Source: Arion vulgaris (lineage: Eukaryota; Mollusca; Gastropoda; Stylommatophora; Arionidae). Taken from it: a stretch of 64,000 nucleotides of DNA. The DNA lies in contig CM036769.1 of NCBI GenBank assembly GCA_020796225.1, positions 977,501 through 1,041,500 on the forward strand, read 5' to 3'. The translations under genes were made by a program, and so were the position numbers. The notes below the pieces were generated by a model. That model did not search any database and was not told the DNA's origin. It saw only the letters and a list, made by a program, of their open reading frames with translations. Positions 1-15,200 of the stretch are shown in pieces (position 1 is the first letter of the stretch; the number at the start of each line of letters is the position of its first letter).

Positions 1-90
1 TGATCCTCAAATGAACACAAAATAGTACTAAAATCTATGGGATAACATTTACTACACAACCGTGTATTAATATGCAAACAGCCAACTTAC

Positions 91-217
91 TGCTCGTCTG
101 ACATGTGATGAAACATGCTGCATTGGTTGTAGGAAATATGCAACAGCTATAGAAAACAAGCAGACAGTTGATAATGTAGGAATGAGTAGTCCATCTTTCA
201 ACAACAATGGCAACATA
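91..217 (-). CDS. ALG6: ALG6 exon 13 (last exon inside the window)
   Basis: Acceptor tgtttcccag/TATG, donor CGAGCA/gtaagttgg, 127 nt. Peptide [20 protein letters not shown] then [20 protein letters not shown]. The C-terminal membrane segments must lie left of the window. Confidence 0.92.
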
Positions 218-3200
218 CTGGGGAAACAAAATATGCAAAAAATAAAGAAAACATAATAAATGTGGCTAATAACAAACAGAATAAATAACAAACCAGAATA
301 AATAACAAACAGAATAAATACAGCCAATCAAAAATCGTGGCATATCCTTTACAGAACATAGCCATCAACCACAGCAAACAAGTCATTGATTTTCTAGTCA
401 CCACTTATACATTCAGTAGTTTGCCATTGCTTTCTGAACAGTGAGTCTATTTATCCCTTTTGTAAAAATCCCACGGAAACAAATTTGCTTCCAAATTGCC
501 TGCCATGGAGTTTGAACCAGGTACGTTTGGGATGTGATGGAGCTCACTATCACTTAAGCTACAGACGCCCACTATGCATATTATTGTTTGCAATAAATAC
601 ATACCATTCTTAATCTGCTTGGGGAGACTGAGCACCGATGGGATTTTACCCAGAGGTGCACCAGATCGGTTTAATAACCAACAATAACAGAAAGATTTCT
701 GTTTAGCGATATTACTAACCTTTGACCTCATAAGGCGTACAGCATTAGTAGATTTAGAGAGTGTGAGTATTTAGAGAGTGTGAGTGAGTGTAAGAGAGTG
801 TGAGAGAGTGTGTGTGAATGAGAGAGAGAGTGTGAGAGAGTGAGTGTGTGTGTGAGAGAGTGTGTGTGAGTGTGAGAGACTTGAGTGAATGTGAGTGAAT
901 GAGAGTGTGTGTGAATGAGAGAGAGAGAGAGTGTGAGAAGAGAGTATGTGTGAATGAGAGAGATAGTGTGAGAGAGTGAGTGTGTGTGAGAGAGTGTGAG
1001 TGAGTGTGAGAGAGTTGAGTGAGTGTGAGAGAGTGTGAGTGAATGAGAGATTATGTGTGAATGAGTGTGACAGTGTGTGAATGAGAGTGTGAGTGAATGA
1101 GAAAGAAGGTGTGCCTGCATGTTTCGTGTATGGTTTAAGAAGAAGTGTGTATGGTTTAGTGGAACTGTGTGTCTGTGTGTGTGTTTGTATGGTGAAGTAA
1201 AAAAGTGTATATGTGTGTATTGCTAAGTAAAAGAGTTTGTGTGTGTGTTTATGGTTAAGTGGAAGTCTTAACGGGTCTAAAGACGTAGGATAGATTTCAC
1301 TGCACCGGGTTTTACCCCAATGTGGCTCAGTCCCTCTCAGCAAAAATGGAACGCCTCCAGACAAGAGTATTGGACAGAGACCCTGAAGTGGAAGTGAGTA
1401 TGGTTAATTGGAAGCGTGTATGTTTATGGTTAAGTGGAAGAGTGTGCGAGTGTGTGTGTGTATGTGTAAACCTGTTGGTACTGCCTGTAGTACCGCTTGT
1501 TAGGGCAGTGTAGGACAGGTGGGACAAGAGACTGATGAATTTAATGGCCGCATGGCTAGTGCAGTCGAAGCTGTTCAGGTTAGGATTTTTATTTTATAGT
1601 TTAGTTTGTTCCTTTCGTGCAAAGGCGGCACATAGGGCAGAGGTTTTAGATCTCCATGTAATGCGGTTCGTAGCTAGCAGTTGGAGATCTCATATAGTTT
1701 TACATCCCAATAGTTTACTTTCTTGTAGGATTGTTCTTTGAAGAGTGGTCTTAGGTCTTCTACATTTTCTTTTCCCAACTGGTGACTACATAAGGATTTG
1801 TTTATTTTATACCCACAACAGAAAAAAATCCCTGGTCTTACCGTGGATTGAATACGGGTCTCCCACATGGAAGCCACGGTCTAATCCACTGGGACAGACG
1901 CTCACAATGTGTATGTATGTGTGTGGCTAAATGCAAATGTCATTGAATGTGGGTTTAAGTGTAAAAATAAATGTAGAAAAACTCTCAGCTTACCTAAACA
2001 CAGAAATAAGCAGAAACCAGAAACAGGCCAATGGATCTGACTTCACTACAAGACATGCTGGTCTGAAATTTAAAAAAAAACACACTTCAAATTGACCGAC
2101 ATGTTTGCTAATAAATGTTACTAGATATTATTGGTTGATTGATTGGACCATCATTATTGCACTTCTGTGAATAACCATATGTGATATGATCTCTTTCTTA
2201 CACATGAAGAACTCAGCGGCACTGTATGAACTGTTTATTCATTTTGATACTATTTTCACTAGATATTATAGACAATATTGACTATAAAGAGTTCATAGTT
2301 CATATGTACAGTTCCAACTTCCTTGCAACGGGTCACATCATAATTGCTCCGTTTCTGTTCCAACAAAAATCACACGAAATGCTAACAACTGTCTCCTGTG
2401 CGAACTAATTCCAGAATGAAAGAGCAGCACCGCCACAAAAAGCAACCTGCACCGCATAAATGATATGGCCATAGCTAAAGTGTCAACACAAAACTGTTCA
2501 TAACTTAAATTGCAATTCAATATAATGAGTCTTCTTCTTTACTCTTCATCTCTAAAGAGGCATAGGTCCTCACCCAAAGTCTTGTGAGTTATCATCTCAA
2601 CCAAGGTCTTGTGAGCTATCATACGCTTGGTTGTGGTTTTTACAGCTGAGTATTTTTACATGGTGGGGTAGCTAATCCCACGCCAAATCTCCGCTTTCGC
2701 TGTATACAGCATGTGGTAGGTAATAGTGGTTCTTCTTCTTCCAACGCTCCATATTGACAACTTGTTAACCACTCTGTGTGATTTGTATGTGATCTGAGCA
2801 TAAGATCGATTGTGCACTGTGCCAGTTATGTGCCTAAAAGTAGGTCAGCACATTATTAAATTTCAGTGAAGTTTTTTATTTACTAGGGAACTTCCCTAGG
2901 TACTACATCAGTCGCCTCATACAACATGCCCTGTAGGTCGCAGTGGTACTATTCTTTGCTTCCCTTGCGGACCTGACACACACGGGCGTAAAGTGGTTCT
3001 ATTCTTTACCCTGAATTTGGGCACTGGTAACCACACAGGCGTCAGATTTGTATTGTCTGCCGTCTTTGACTCTTTATCTGACAGGAAAGATGTTTAGGCA
3101 CATTCACTGAGATTCTCACTGTCTATGAGTCTTGATTGTACATCATATAGTCCCCAAGCCTAATGTCAGTAGCTACCAGTTTCAGTTTGGATTATCTTCA

Positions 3201-6200
3201 TTGTACTCCAGACATGTCCATAGGTGCTCTGATCTCCTTGGCAATATCTCCAACAGCGTCCAGCGACTGACAGTATCCGTTCAATGTTGATTGATGAGCC
3301 TAATATACCTGTTGTGCTGTTCTTTTCTGGCCACTCTAATCTTCAATCCCAGCTCTTGCAATCTAGCAGTTGACATGGATTGGTTTAAATGAAAATTCTT
3401 TCAGCGGCCACACTCTATTAGGGCGTTCAGAATATCAGCTATACCCATTGACTGACTCCCTGATATGGTGGCAGAGCCAGCCTGTCTGCTCTATCATTGC
3501 CAACAATACTCATGTGCCCCAGAACAAAGATAAGTGCAGTTCTGCAAATTGTTGACGCTTGTAGTTATTCAGTCCATTGACTGTGCAGCGAACCAGTCTC
3601 CACCTTTCAGATCATACTCATTGAATCACTCAGAATGCACGCATGAGTGTAGTTTTGTGACTCCAGCCAGAGTAGTGCTATGGTCACCGCCAGTACTTCC
3701 ATTGTCATGCTGCTTGTTGTCATACAAAATGCACCACTGGCTTCCTGGATCATTCTGCCACATGAGTTTGCAGAGAAGGCCTGTGTTGACTTTTCATAGC
3801 AAACTACCGATCCATCCGTGTAAATCACAATGTCACCTTCATTGCAGTTTTCATTAATGATGGTCTTAACATCTGCATCCAACGCAATGTGATTCCTCTC
3901 TCTTCAACCTTTGTTGAATCGAATGTGATTCCTCTCTCTTCAACCTTTCTTGAATCTAATGTGATTCCTCTCTCTTCAACCTTTGTTGAATCGAATGTGA
4001 TTCCTCTCTCTTCAACCTTTGTTGAATCGAATGTGATTCCTCTCTCTTCAACCTTTGTTGAATCGAATGTGATTCCTCTCTCTTCAACCTTTGTTGAATC
4101 TAATGTTGGTTGAAAAGGTGTTCCTGCATATTGAAGGAATCAGTATCCATTCTTCCCATGGTCAATATTTGTGAGCCAGCATACCAGCTGAAGTGTCTGC
4201 AGCCATTCCCTAGTTAATACGATCACGAGAGAGAGATTCGCTAGTTAATACGATCGCAAGAGAGAGATTCGCTAGTTAATACGATCGCGAGATTCGCTAG
4301 TTAATGAAAAAATAAAATCTGTGTATGGAATTGTGTGCTTCACAGTCCAGCTAAGTTGTGTTTGACTGTTGTGAGCATGTGCACATGTCCGAACTAGATA
4401 AGAAGCTGCACGCTAGGCAGAGAGACCTTTGACACTGTCGCTTACACAATGTTGTGTTATGTATGTGTATGGTAATATTTCTCTTTGACTCACAGATGTA
4501 TTGTGCTTATAAAAAAACCATGTACTATATTCTTGAATGGGATCAAGTGTAGATCATCATCATGCTTCCAGCTATTCTATCGTTTTTTTTGTGCTAACAA
4601 TTTAGGATATTAGTAAGTTGACATTTTTTTAATTTAATTTGGAATTTTTTCAAGTTTATGTATACTTTTCTATTTATATATGGTTTTTTTTCTTCATTTT
4701 ACACAGTATTAAAACATACACAGTATTAAAACATACACAGTATTAAAACATACACAGTATTAAAACATACACAGTATTAAAACAATGACTGAAAGTGTTC
4801 AGAAGCAGTACCATAACTAATTTAAACTATGAGCTGTCACTGTCCAGGAAAGTAAATCCACATACGCCCAAGTGGTTACCGGGTCCAAATTTGGGGTGTA
4901 AAGAATAGAACCACTGTTACCTGCCATGCATGTCATAAGAGGCGACTAAGGAGGTTAGGCTGAAATCGGATGCATGTGTCCTAAACGTGTAGAAGTTTAT
5001 GTGTTTAGGGGCCTTACAAACCAATGTGCAACGTATACACGTTCTTGGCAAAGATCAAACATATCACAAAGAGTGATTAAAATTGGTCGTAAAGAACGAA
5101 CGCAAAGAAGAAGAAGATCCACATAAACCTCTGCAGGTCGAAAGTCTAAATAGATGACATCCACTCATATCGCAACCTGCAATTTGGACCTTCTGAAACT
5201 TCTACTGAGAGTCAGACACAACAACGGCTCCAGTATACAGATTCCCAGAGAGCCGCTGGAGGGTAGCAGTAACTGCCTCAACGTCCATTCTCATACTAGA
5301 AGCAGTAGCCCTACGTGCTCCACTTCACTCTGCAATGACCCTACCATGTGTACTAGTCAGGAAACCCTCAGTCTGCATTCTCACCACGATGCACAGACCC
5401 ATCACTATAAACAACATCAACATCCTCATTAACATTATCGGCTATAATTAATCTGCTGACATACTTACATGGCAACAAGGAGAATGCTCTTCTCATGAAC
5501 ATGAAACGAGAACAAGAAGAATACCAATGAAGTATTTATCTGAAAATACAATAGTAATGTTGAGACCATGTATTAATATAAAATCTGATCGAAATTGTAG
5601 AAAACTGTCAAACATATGGTACAGTCATGCGGTTAGAAAGCTGGTATAAAAAAAAGGAAAACTGACTAAAACAGTTGGCATTAAACTAGAAAACTGACTA
5701 AAAAGCAGGAATTAGGGGTGTGTGTGTAATCTAGGTTGATCTCAGTCTCATTTCATTGTAAAGATAATACAATAAATAATCCAGCACCCCAAAAACATAC
5801 AACATACAAACTTACTAACCAAAGAATAGTGAAAACTTCTGACATCTGGGTTCCTGAGGAGGTGTAGAAATGATGGTAGCAATAATACACTGGTCACAGC
5901 CAAACTGTAAGAAAATGAAAAAGTTAAACTTAAAAACTATAGAAACATAGATGCAACAAAGCAAATCAAACACATGGCGCCAATTTTGAAATGCAAACAT
6001 GTCACCATGAACACAAAAAGAGCATTGTTCAACACAATATTTCTCCTACATTAGGCTATCAGTGCCAAACCTGGACAATGACATTAAATGGTAGAAGAAA
6101 ACTAGTCACCGCAGAGATGACGTGTCTACGCAGAATGCTGGGAGTAACAAGAAGAGACCAGCTTTGAAATGAAGACATCAGGGAAAAAAGTGGGTACATA

Positions 6201-9200
6201 TAACATCAGTACTGAACTTCATCAAGAAACAACAAATTAAATGGAGACTACCAAAAGACAGTGCGCTTCAAAAAGCAATGCTACTGCGACACAGTGAATA
6301 CAAACCAAAAGACTATCCACGCAAAAGGTGGACCTCAGAAAGAAAGTAAAATGAAAGATGGACTCTTTAACATTCTGGCAAAGGAAGAAAGTAAAAGAGA
6401 GATTAGTCACTCAAGTAGTCAGAGTAACAGGATGTTATGGATGTTTGTTCTCTTCCACAACATTACACATGAAAGAGAGAGAGAGAGAGAGAAAGAGGGA
6501 GCGGGAAGGGAGGGAGGGGGGTGAGGGGGAAGGGGAAGAGAGAGATAGATAGATCACTCTAGAGACCATTGTTGGAGTCGCTGTGGAGATCTAGGCTGAC
6601 AAAAATCAGTTTTATTTGTGTGACAGGGCATGCAGGTGTAAGGGAAAATGAATGTGCCGGGAAAAAAGCGTTTGAGCAATGGTCCAGGCTGATATTATTT
6701 TAAAGTCTATAACGGAGAGAGGACATGTCCATGATTCAAGTAATAGTGGTGAATCTACAACACAAACCAGACTACAAGAATTCCGAGTCAAATGTGGTGT
6801 AGCTAGACAAGAGCCCTATACTGGTAGCCAAAGAAGAATAGTAAACCTACAAAGAAACAGTGTCTTTAGTCACCACACGCTGAGAGACATACTGAGGGGG
6901 AGATCGGAGCACTTACAGCAATTGGTTGGATGTGCAGTGATGCTGATCTGACGACTAAATATCTCAAATTAGAATGAACTATCCTCTTGAACAACTGTGT
7001 TATATGTTTAATCACCTGTGCTCACCATATGACTGCCATATCACTCTCAGAAAATATGTCTTTGAACTTGACTAGAACAGATGCAGAGCACCAGAAATTG
7101 GCAACCTTGTCCTGGAGAAAACAGATAAATCTCATATTCATGGCAAATATATTAAAGTTTCTACAGAAATTGTCAGAAGTATATTCCTTTTTTTAAAAAT
7201 GGATCTAAATGCAAAGGATTTACTTCAATGCACTGAGTTTTCCCATATGCCTCCGTTCCTCTCGGCCAGAAATAGCAAGCCACCTGTTGAGAGTGTTGCA
7301 CAAAGCACAAACTCCGTAGCTCCAGTCACAATCCTAGGGATGTCCAGAACTTGGTCTGGATTCGAACCTACAACCTTCAGATCACCAGTCAAACATTGGC
7401 ATCAGCAGCAGTCATTCTCAAATCGTCAATGACATCTTGCACCCATCGTCTTCTAGGTCTTCCTCTCATTCTCCTTCCAGGCACCATTCCCTCCAAAATG
7501 ATCCTCTCTAGGCACTCATGTTGTTTGATGTGTCCGAAATACTTAACTTTCCTTGATTTTATGTTCTTTAATAACCAACACTCTTTAATATCAAGCTGTT
7601 GTAGAACAGAAGCATTTGTTTTTTTCTCTGTTCGTAATATTCTAAGTACTTTTAGTTACTTTATATATTTAGTATCAATTTTAGTGTCTTCATCCAATAG
7701 ATAGTCAGGAAAAAATACATGACGTTCTTCCTCTTCATCTTCAACTCCCTTGCAATCAATGCTGCTGCAAGCCTGGTGACTCGCTCATTACTGTAGACAC
7801 CTTGTTTAGTATGTTAACATCTCATTTGTTCTATATAGACTCTAGCTTTGATTACAGCTGACATTTCATTTCTGGAGATTGTGTCACTATGTGTGGAGTC
7901 GACCAGGTAAATATTTTAAGCATCATATGTTCCACTTCTCTGTTCATTTCCTACTCACTTTTCTAGACTGCAGTGTTGCAATCTCTTTCTAGGGTCACTT
8001 ATACGGTCAGCGATGGATCACTAATGGTACATGTGTCTTATATATATATATATATATATGAAATGAATGAAAATCGTGGCATATCCATTATAGGAAGTCA
8101 CCATCAACCACAGTAAATGAGTTGTCGATTTTATAGGCCACACTTATACATTCAGTAGTTTGCCATTGCTTTCTGAACGGTGAGGTCTATTTTACTGTTC
8201 ATAAAATCCAGTGAAAAATGTGCTTCCAAACTGCCTGCAGCAGCGTTTGAACCAAGTGCTCTTGGCTTGTGATCAAGCTCACTAACGTTAAGCTACAGCC
8301 ACCCCTTTTTATATACAAAACTTCAAATTAAAATGCTACTAACTTCATAAAGTCCTCGTTTTAAAGGAAACAATCGTTGGATGACTGCAAGCACTGACTC
8401 TCTGGACTGTAAGAATGGGGCCCAGATTGCAGCAAAAGTGGCCAGGACAATAAAAGCTAGCGTGGCCAACTTGGCTATCCTTCATAAGAAAAATATTACA
8501 AATTGACTGTATAAACATCTAAAGGGAGAAACCAGAATTTTAAAATAATATTTCTGCAATACAAATTTCTGCCTCATCCTTCACTTTCACTCCCACTGGA
8601 GCATGGTGTCATTATTTTAGTTAGTACCCTCACATGAATTTTTCACCAAGGTACTTGAATGTTCTGTATTGTTCTCTTAGAATGGATGTCATAAAGGAAT
8701 CATGAGGATCAGATACACATGGCCTCTGCAAGGTCTGTCTGATGTTGACATTTTTCTGAATCTCATTTATGTTGAGTACTGTACACACTTTTATGCAGTC
8801 AATCTCTTTTTGTTTTATTCCAGTTTCTTAAAGACTAGTTTTAGCAATGTCGGACAACTGGCCATTTTGTCTAAATTGATGTAATTTTTGTTGGTACTTT
8901 AATGGCTGACAGTTCCTCATATGCTCCAGATTTCTCATCAATAAACGTATGGTCTACTTGGTTTTTAATGTGATAATCTCTGTCTCATTACTCATTACTA
9001 CAACCATCATGAAGAGAAGGGTTGCTAACAGATCATCATCAGGTGCCGTGCCGGCTGGCGTAGGCGATCATGGATCTCAACAAATCTCTGTCGTTGGTGT
9101 TTGCTATCAACTCAGATGTTGACACTCTACCATGCCATGAAGTCAGGCTATCAAAAATTTTCTGTCTCTGTCTTCCCCTGTCTCGTCTACCCTCGATTCT

Positions 9201-12200
9201 ACCTGTTGTCACAATGTGTTCTAAACCTCCCCTCCTCATCACATGCCTGAAAAATGATGACTGCCTCTTTCTTATATTGATGCTAAGCTTTCTCTGTGTC
9301 TTGATCTCATTCAGCACCTCAACATTGGTCATTTTAGCAGTCCATGGGATTCTCATCATTCTTCTATAAAACCACATTTCTGATAACAGATACTATTGTT
9401 GAACTCGCGTTTGTACTTCAAACAATTTGCGACTTCTTTTTCTGCATTCACCTGCTATGATTTAAACAATAGTCAGGGTGTTGGCACAGCGTTTAACACT
9501 GATTTTCGCACAAAGGCTTGCTTTTCTTTTTATCTGTGTTTTCCCCACCATACTATCATACCTTCTCCGAGTTCAGAGGTAGATTAGTTACTCTGACATA
9601 GGTTCAGTATTGTGGACAAATTGTCTCTAAAGATACAGTCAAAGTCTTTTTTTTTTTAAGTCAACAAACTTGATGTAAATGTATCTATTCCCCCTACTGA
9701 ACACTGTTCTACTGTGTTTGTGAGCAGTGAAGATAAAACCTTTGTAGCATCTGTCCCATCCACAGACTAAGATGTACTGCTCTAGAGAATCTTGGTATAA
9801 TTATTCTGCTGATTAGTGAAGATGTTACCTGTGTGGTGCAGGGTCTCCCAAGGGAAGCAAAGAATAGTACCACTGCGACCTACAAGGCATGTCATAAAAG
9901 GCGACTGATGTAGGACCTAGGAAGCTACCCTAGTAAATAAAAAGTGTCGCAAACATCAGATGTGCTGGCCTACTTGTAGGCGCATAACTGGCACAACATA
10001 CAATCGCTCTTAGGCTCAGATCATATACAGATCACACAGAGTGGTTAACACAAGGGGTCGATTTGAATAGTTTTAAGAAGAAGTGAGGATCATTATCATT
10101 GTACTCCAGACAGGTTCATAGACACTCCGATCTCCTTCTCAACATTTCCATCCATATAACAGTGACAGATCACTTCTGTGTTATTTAATCAAACATCTTG
10201 CACAACTAGCAAAGTGTTTATGTCTAGCAGTTCCTGGTTTTAGTCACATCTCTTTCACTCCAGATATGGATGCGAATTCGTAAACCATCAATTCGATTAA
10301 CTTTTCTTATGGCATTGATAAAGTCTGACCTATCCACCCTTCATTGATCACTGCTCTGTCAGCTAGCCAATCTGCTCATTCATTGACTTACATTCCTGTA
10401 TCTAACAAAAAGATATCTAAATCCAAAAGATTGACTTCATTTCAACGAGTTTTACCCCAGATAGCTTGGTCCCGCTCCACAAAAGTGGCACACCACCTAC
10501 TGACAATATTGGATAAAGCACAAACTCTGTAGCTCCTGCAACAATTCTAGATGTCTCTGGAAAAAATGCACTTATGAACAGAATCGTGTGGTCTCGATTC
10601 AAACCTATGACCTTTGGAGCACACGGCAAAAGCTTAACCACAGAAACTCCCTTCATGCCTGTATGGCCCAGTACAAAAATATATGTTATACAGATCACTT
10701 GTGACGTATATTACATCCTGTTGAGCATTCGCTGGCACCGATAGTAATTCCTTCTATTTTAATACAACTACCAAAATGATAGACAAATATTTGTACAGAC
10801 ATGCTACAAGCCCTTTAGGTAATTCTATTTTCAATACAGTCACCTACAAGATAGACAAATATTTGCAAAAACATGCAACACAACTGTTAGATAATTATAT
10901 TTTCATAAAGCTGCCTGTTTGATAGACAAATATGTATATATATAAACCCTGTAGAAATGTATGCCTTCATAAAGCAAGGTTATTAGTTATTGAACTGAAC
11001 ATAGCATTCTGGCTTCCCCAACAGATGTTGAAGGGTATGCATACTGATGTTTCCTGTGGCTCGCTGGTTAAACATACTCCTCTCTCTATCCCTCAAGCAT
11101 CCAACTCTACTTGTACAACGTGTAGTTCCAAACTCGTTAAATCGCTGGATTTATTCATCGTCGATTTTAGTGTCCTCATCCAACAGTAGGTCACCAAGAG
11201 AGCGAAGAAAATTCCTAATATCCATCCTAAATTCCCCAACAATCTATGTTTTTGATGCAAGCATGTTTGCTCTCTCGTTGCAGTGGACACCCGCATGCAC
11301 AGAACGGTAGATCCACGCAAGTCATATAGCTACCTACTTGATAGACAAATATGTGTATATACAAACCCTTTAGAAAACTGCGTCTTCATGCAGCTACCTA
11401 AAAGATAGGCAAAAAATGGCAATGAATGGTACAGTTCCATCTGTTTGTAGTTGAGAGCACAAGAGAAGAGGAATGCACCAATAAAATCCCTCTTCTGTGC
11501 AATTGCTAGTGAGGCTATAACAAACAGACCAAGGCTCACATTGTTGAATCTAATAACAAGTTAAGAAAGATATTTTGGCACAGAATATATATATATATAT
11601 ACAAAAATGACAATTTTCATCTGTGCAGATGGTCATGAGACAAGTCATGAAACTGTGACAACTTATGAGTTAACGCTTATTTCTCTTGAATTCAAGATTG
11701 TCCTTATATTTTTCTTCAAATGATTGCATCAATGTGCAGTGTTGTGTTTCATATAGCACAGTCATCAGCTAGTTTTTCCTAATTTTTGAAGCTAGTTCAT
11801 TTCAACAAGATTCTTCTTATTCTCTAAACTCCTCTTGAAGCATGCAGCATCAATACATTTCCTCCAACTAGATCTGCCTTGAGCAAGCAGACTTAGTTCA
11901 TTTCAGGTCTTTCCCACTTCTTCTCTTGCTCTGCATATATATTTTTTTTAAAGACTAAAAGTTATAATGTAAAAGTATTCATGATATCTAACTTGTTGAA
12001 GTTTGAAAAGGGGAAATAATTCTCATTTCATATGTTGACAAAACAGCAGAAATTTGTTTTCAGTGACCATGACATTGAAAAGGATACTGAAAATGTCCAT
12101 TGTCTATAAGGATAAGTCCTGGATATACTGCTAGTACTATTACAAAGCCAAGCTGAAACAAAACACACATTTTAAAAATCTATGTGCCATAAAGCGTAAA

Positions 12201-15200
12201 GTTCTGATTCAATGCCCGTATTGGGAGTATGGAATAGACCACCTCATTCTAACAAAAATTGCTGTAAATGCCCGCCCGAGTGGTTACCAGGGCCCAAATT
12301 TGGGGTGTAAAGAATAGAACCACTGTTACCTGCCACGCATGTCGTAAGAGCGACTAAGGAGGTTTGGCTGAAATCGGATGCACATGTCCTAAACGTGTAG
12401 AAGTCTATGCATTTAGGGGCCTACCAAACCAATGTGCAATGTATACACGTTCTTGGCAAAGATCAAACATATCACAAAGAGTGATTAAAATTGGTTGTAA
12501 AGAACCAACGCAAAGAAGAAAAAGAAGAGCTGTAAATGCCATCAAGTAGGGCTGTGCTAGAGGATTGCAACTTTATCATGGAAAATAAATGATTCTATAA
12601 ATGAGCATTACAAACACACAGCAATATTCTGGAGCAGGACAGTTGTAATGGTAATCCCTATGTTCTGATGGAGAACAAAAATGAGGATGTAAAAGTTAAG
12701 AGCAATTATACCACATTCTTCTTCTTAAGCTATGCTTCTATTCCAGCACAGGCTGTGAACAGGATGGTGTGAGTTAGGTCTTCATTCCAGCACAGGCTGT
12801 GAACAGGATGGTGTGAATTAGGTCTTCATTCCAGCACAGGCTGTGAACAGGATGGTGTGAGTTAGGTCTTCATTCCTTCATCATCATCAAGTAGCTTGTC
12901 CCTTCCAGAACTTGACTCCCATGACAGCAGTCCTGAAAAACTATGTTCTGTACAAGTTGGCCGGCGTCAGCAACAGTCATTCTCAGATCGGTCGTCAATT
13001 ACATCTTGCACACATCGTCTTCTAGATCTTTCTTTTGTTCTTCTTTCAGGCATCATTCCCTGCAAAATGATCTTCTCTAGATACTCAGTCATTTGATGTG
13101 TCCTAAATATTTAATTTTCCCTGATTTTTTTTTTCATTTTGGTTTTTTTAACTAGCCAACTCTCTTTAATATCAAGCAGTTACAGAACAGAAGTATTTGT
13201 TCTTCTCTCTGTCCATCTTCTTCTTCTTCTTCTTCTTTGTTCGTTCTTTACGACCAATTTTAATCACTCTTTGTGATATGTTTGATCTTTGCCAAGAACG
13301 TGTATACGTTGCACATTGGTTTGGTAGGCCCTAAACACATAGACTTCTACATGTTTAGGACATGTGCATCCGATTTCAGCCAAACCTCCTTAGTCGCCTC
13401 TTATGACATGTGTGGCAGGTAACAGTGGTTCTATTCTTTACAACCCAAATTTGGGCCCGGTAACCACTCGGGCGATTCTCTGTCCATGATATTTTAAGTA
13501 CTCATCTGTAGCATTTGCATTCAAAGGCATTAATGATCTTCACCGTTGCTTTGTCAATGGTCCATGTCTCACAACTATATGTCGCCAAGGGAAAAATGCA
13601 GGCTCTTAAACGCTTGATTTTTGTTATTATTTATTCGTCCTTGTTAGTCTTACATAATTTATCTCAAATGGTAGCTCTCTTAGCCAGGATTTTGTTTGTT
13701 TATCAACAATGATGGGACAATTTTGAATGATGTTTTCTGAAGTCTATCAGAGTGATTCAAAGTCACAAATGGGAGACTCTCTTTGATGCCAAATTTGTGA
13801 ATCTGTTTGCTGGGACTACAATGTCCCATTCCAAGTCAGAATATCTTTGTTGATTTTTTCTGAGCACATTTATGCTGTCTTGCTCTAGTTTGTGAACTTC
13901 ATTGAATTCCCTCTATTCCATTTTCATGGATTGTTTTGGAAGTGTCTTTACTTCTTTATAGTTATGGGATAGGTACGGCTGCTCCAGGTTTCCTCCTTGC
14001 AAGCTGATATGCCTTCTTGCTTCTAGGAATACAGCAGTGGGCTGGGATCTCCTGAAGGACCAGTTCTGATTTTCTGAATAACAATCTAACATTGAATTTA
14101 TATCACAGTAAGTAGTTACGGTTTCAAATGTGAAGTCGGTGTTGCTGTATGGCTCGGAAACTTGGCGAGTCACTAGGGCAAATACAAATAAGATCCAGAC
14201 CTTTGTCAACGGATGTTTGAGGCGGATTCTCAGATTGAGATGGTATGATAGAGTTACAAACACGGATCTGTGGATAAGAACAGGGCAGGAACCTATGATG
14301 ACACAGGTCAAGAGGAGAAGATGGCGATGGATAGGCCATACCTTGCGGAAGACACAGTCGAGTGTCACTAGACAGGTGCTCGAGTGGAACCCGCAGGGAA
14401 AACGAAAAGAGGACGCCCTAAGCAGACTTGGAGACGAGGTCTTATTGAGGAGCTGAAGAGTGCTCAATTGACCTGGAAGACCATAAAAAAAACAGCCAGA
14501 GACCGAGAAGAGTGGCGAACAACTGTTGAGACCCTATGCTCCATGAGGAGCGGAGAGGATTAATGATGATAATGATGAAGTAGTTACGGTTATAAGAATT
14601 ATCAGCAGCTAACAAGTTAATCACTCAAATTTTCTTTGCAATGACGTTGTGGGATAGACTGTATGTGTTCATAATTCATACAGCTATGTTAGTAAGAGAC
14701 TTGGCCATGTGGTGCGGGGCCGCAAGGAAGCAAAGAATAGTACCACAGCGACCTACAATGCATGTTGTAAGAGGCGACTAATGTAGGCACTAAGGATGCT
14801 ACCCTAGTAAATAAAAAGCAGCGCAGAAATCGGATTTGCTGACCTATTTGTAGACGCATAACTGGCATAAGCTACAATTGCTCTTAGGCTCGGATCACAT
14901 ATAAATCACACATAGTGGTTGACAGGTGGTTGATATGGAGCAATCGAAGAAGAAGAAGCAAGAGACTTCTGGAAGAGCAAGACACAAGTGGGAGGAAAAC
15001 ATCAAGAGAAGGACAAATTATAACCTGGCAGAGTGAAACATAAAGGAAAAAGATGAGATGTTGGAGGTCCATTGTTGTAGATCCTGATGATGGTTCTAAT
15101 CTTTATTTCTGATCTCAACACTGCAATAATAAAACACTTACAATGTTGTTCTCAGCATCATCCTTTGATTGTTGTAGCACAAAGTAAGCTGCTACTGCAG

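Noticed and set aside
728..1364. His/Ser/Thr/Leu-rich minus-strand ORFs
   Set aside because: Translation of a GT/GA-rich low-complexity repeat.
9039..9377. 112-codon minus-strand ORF as a host gene
   Set aside because: LINE-c ORF2 tail; four diverged copies exist in the window.
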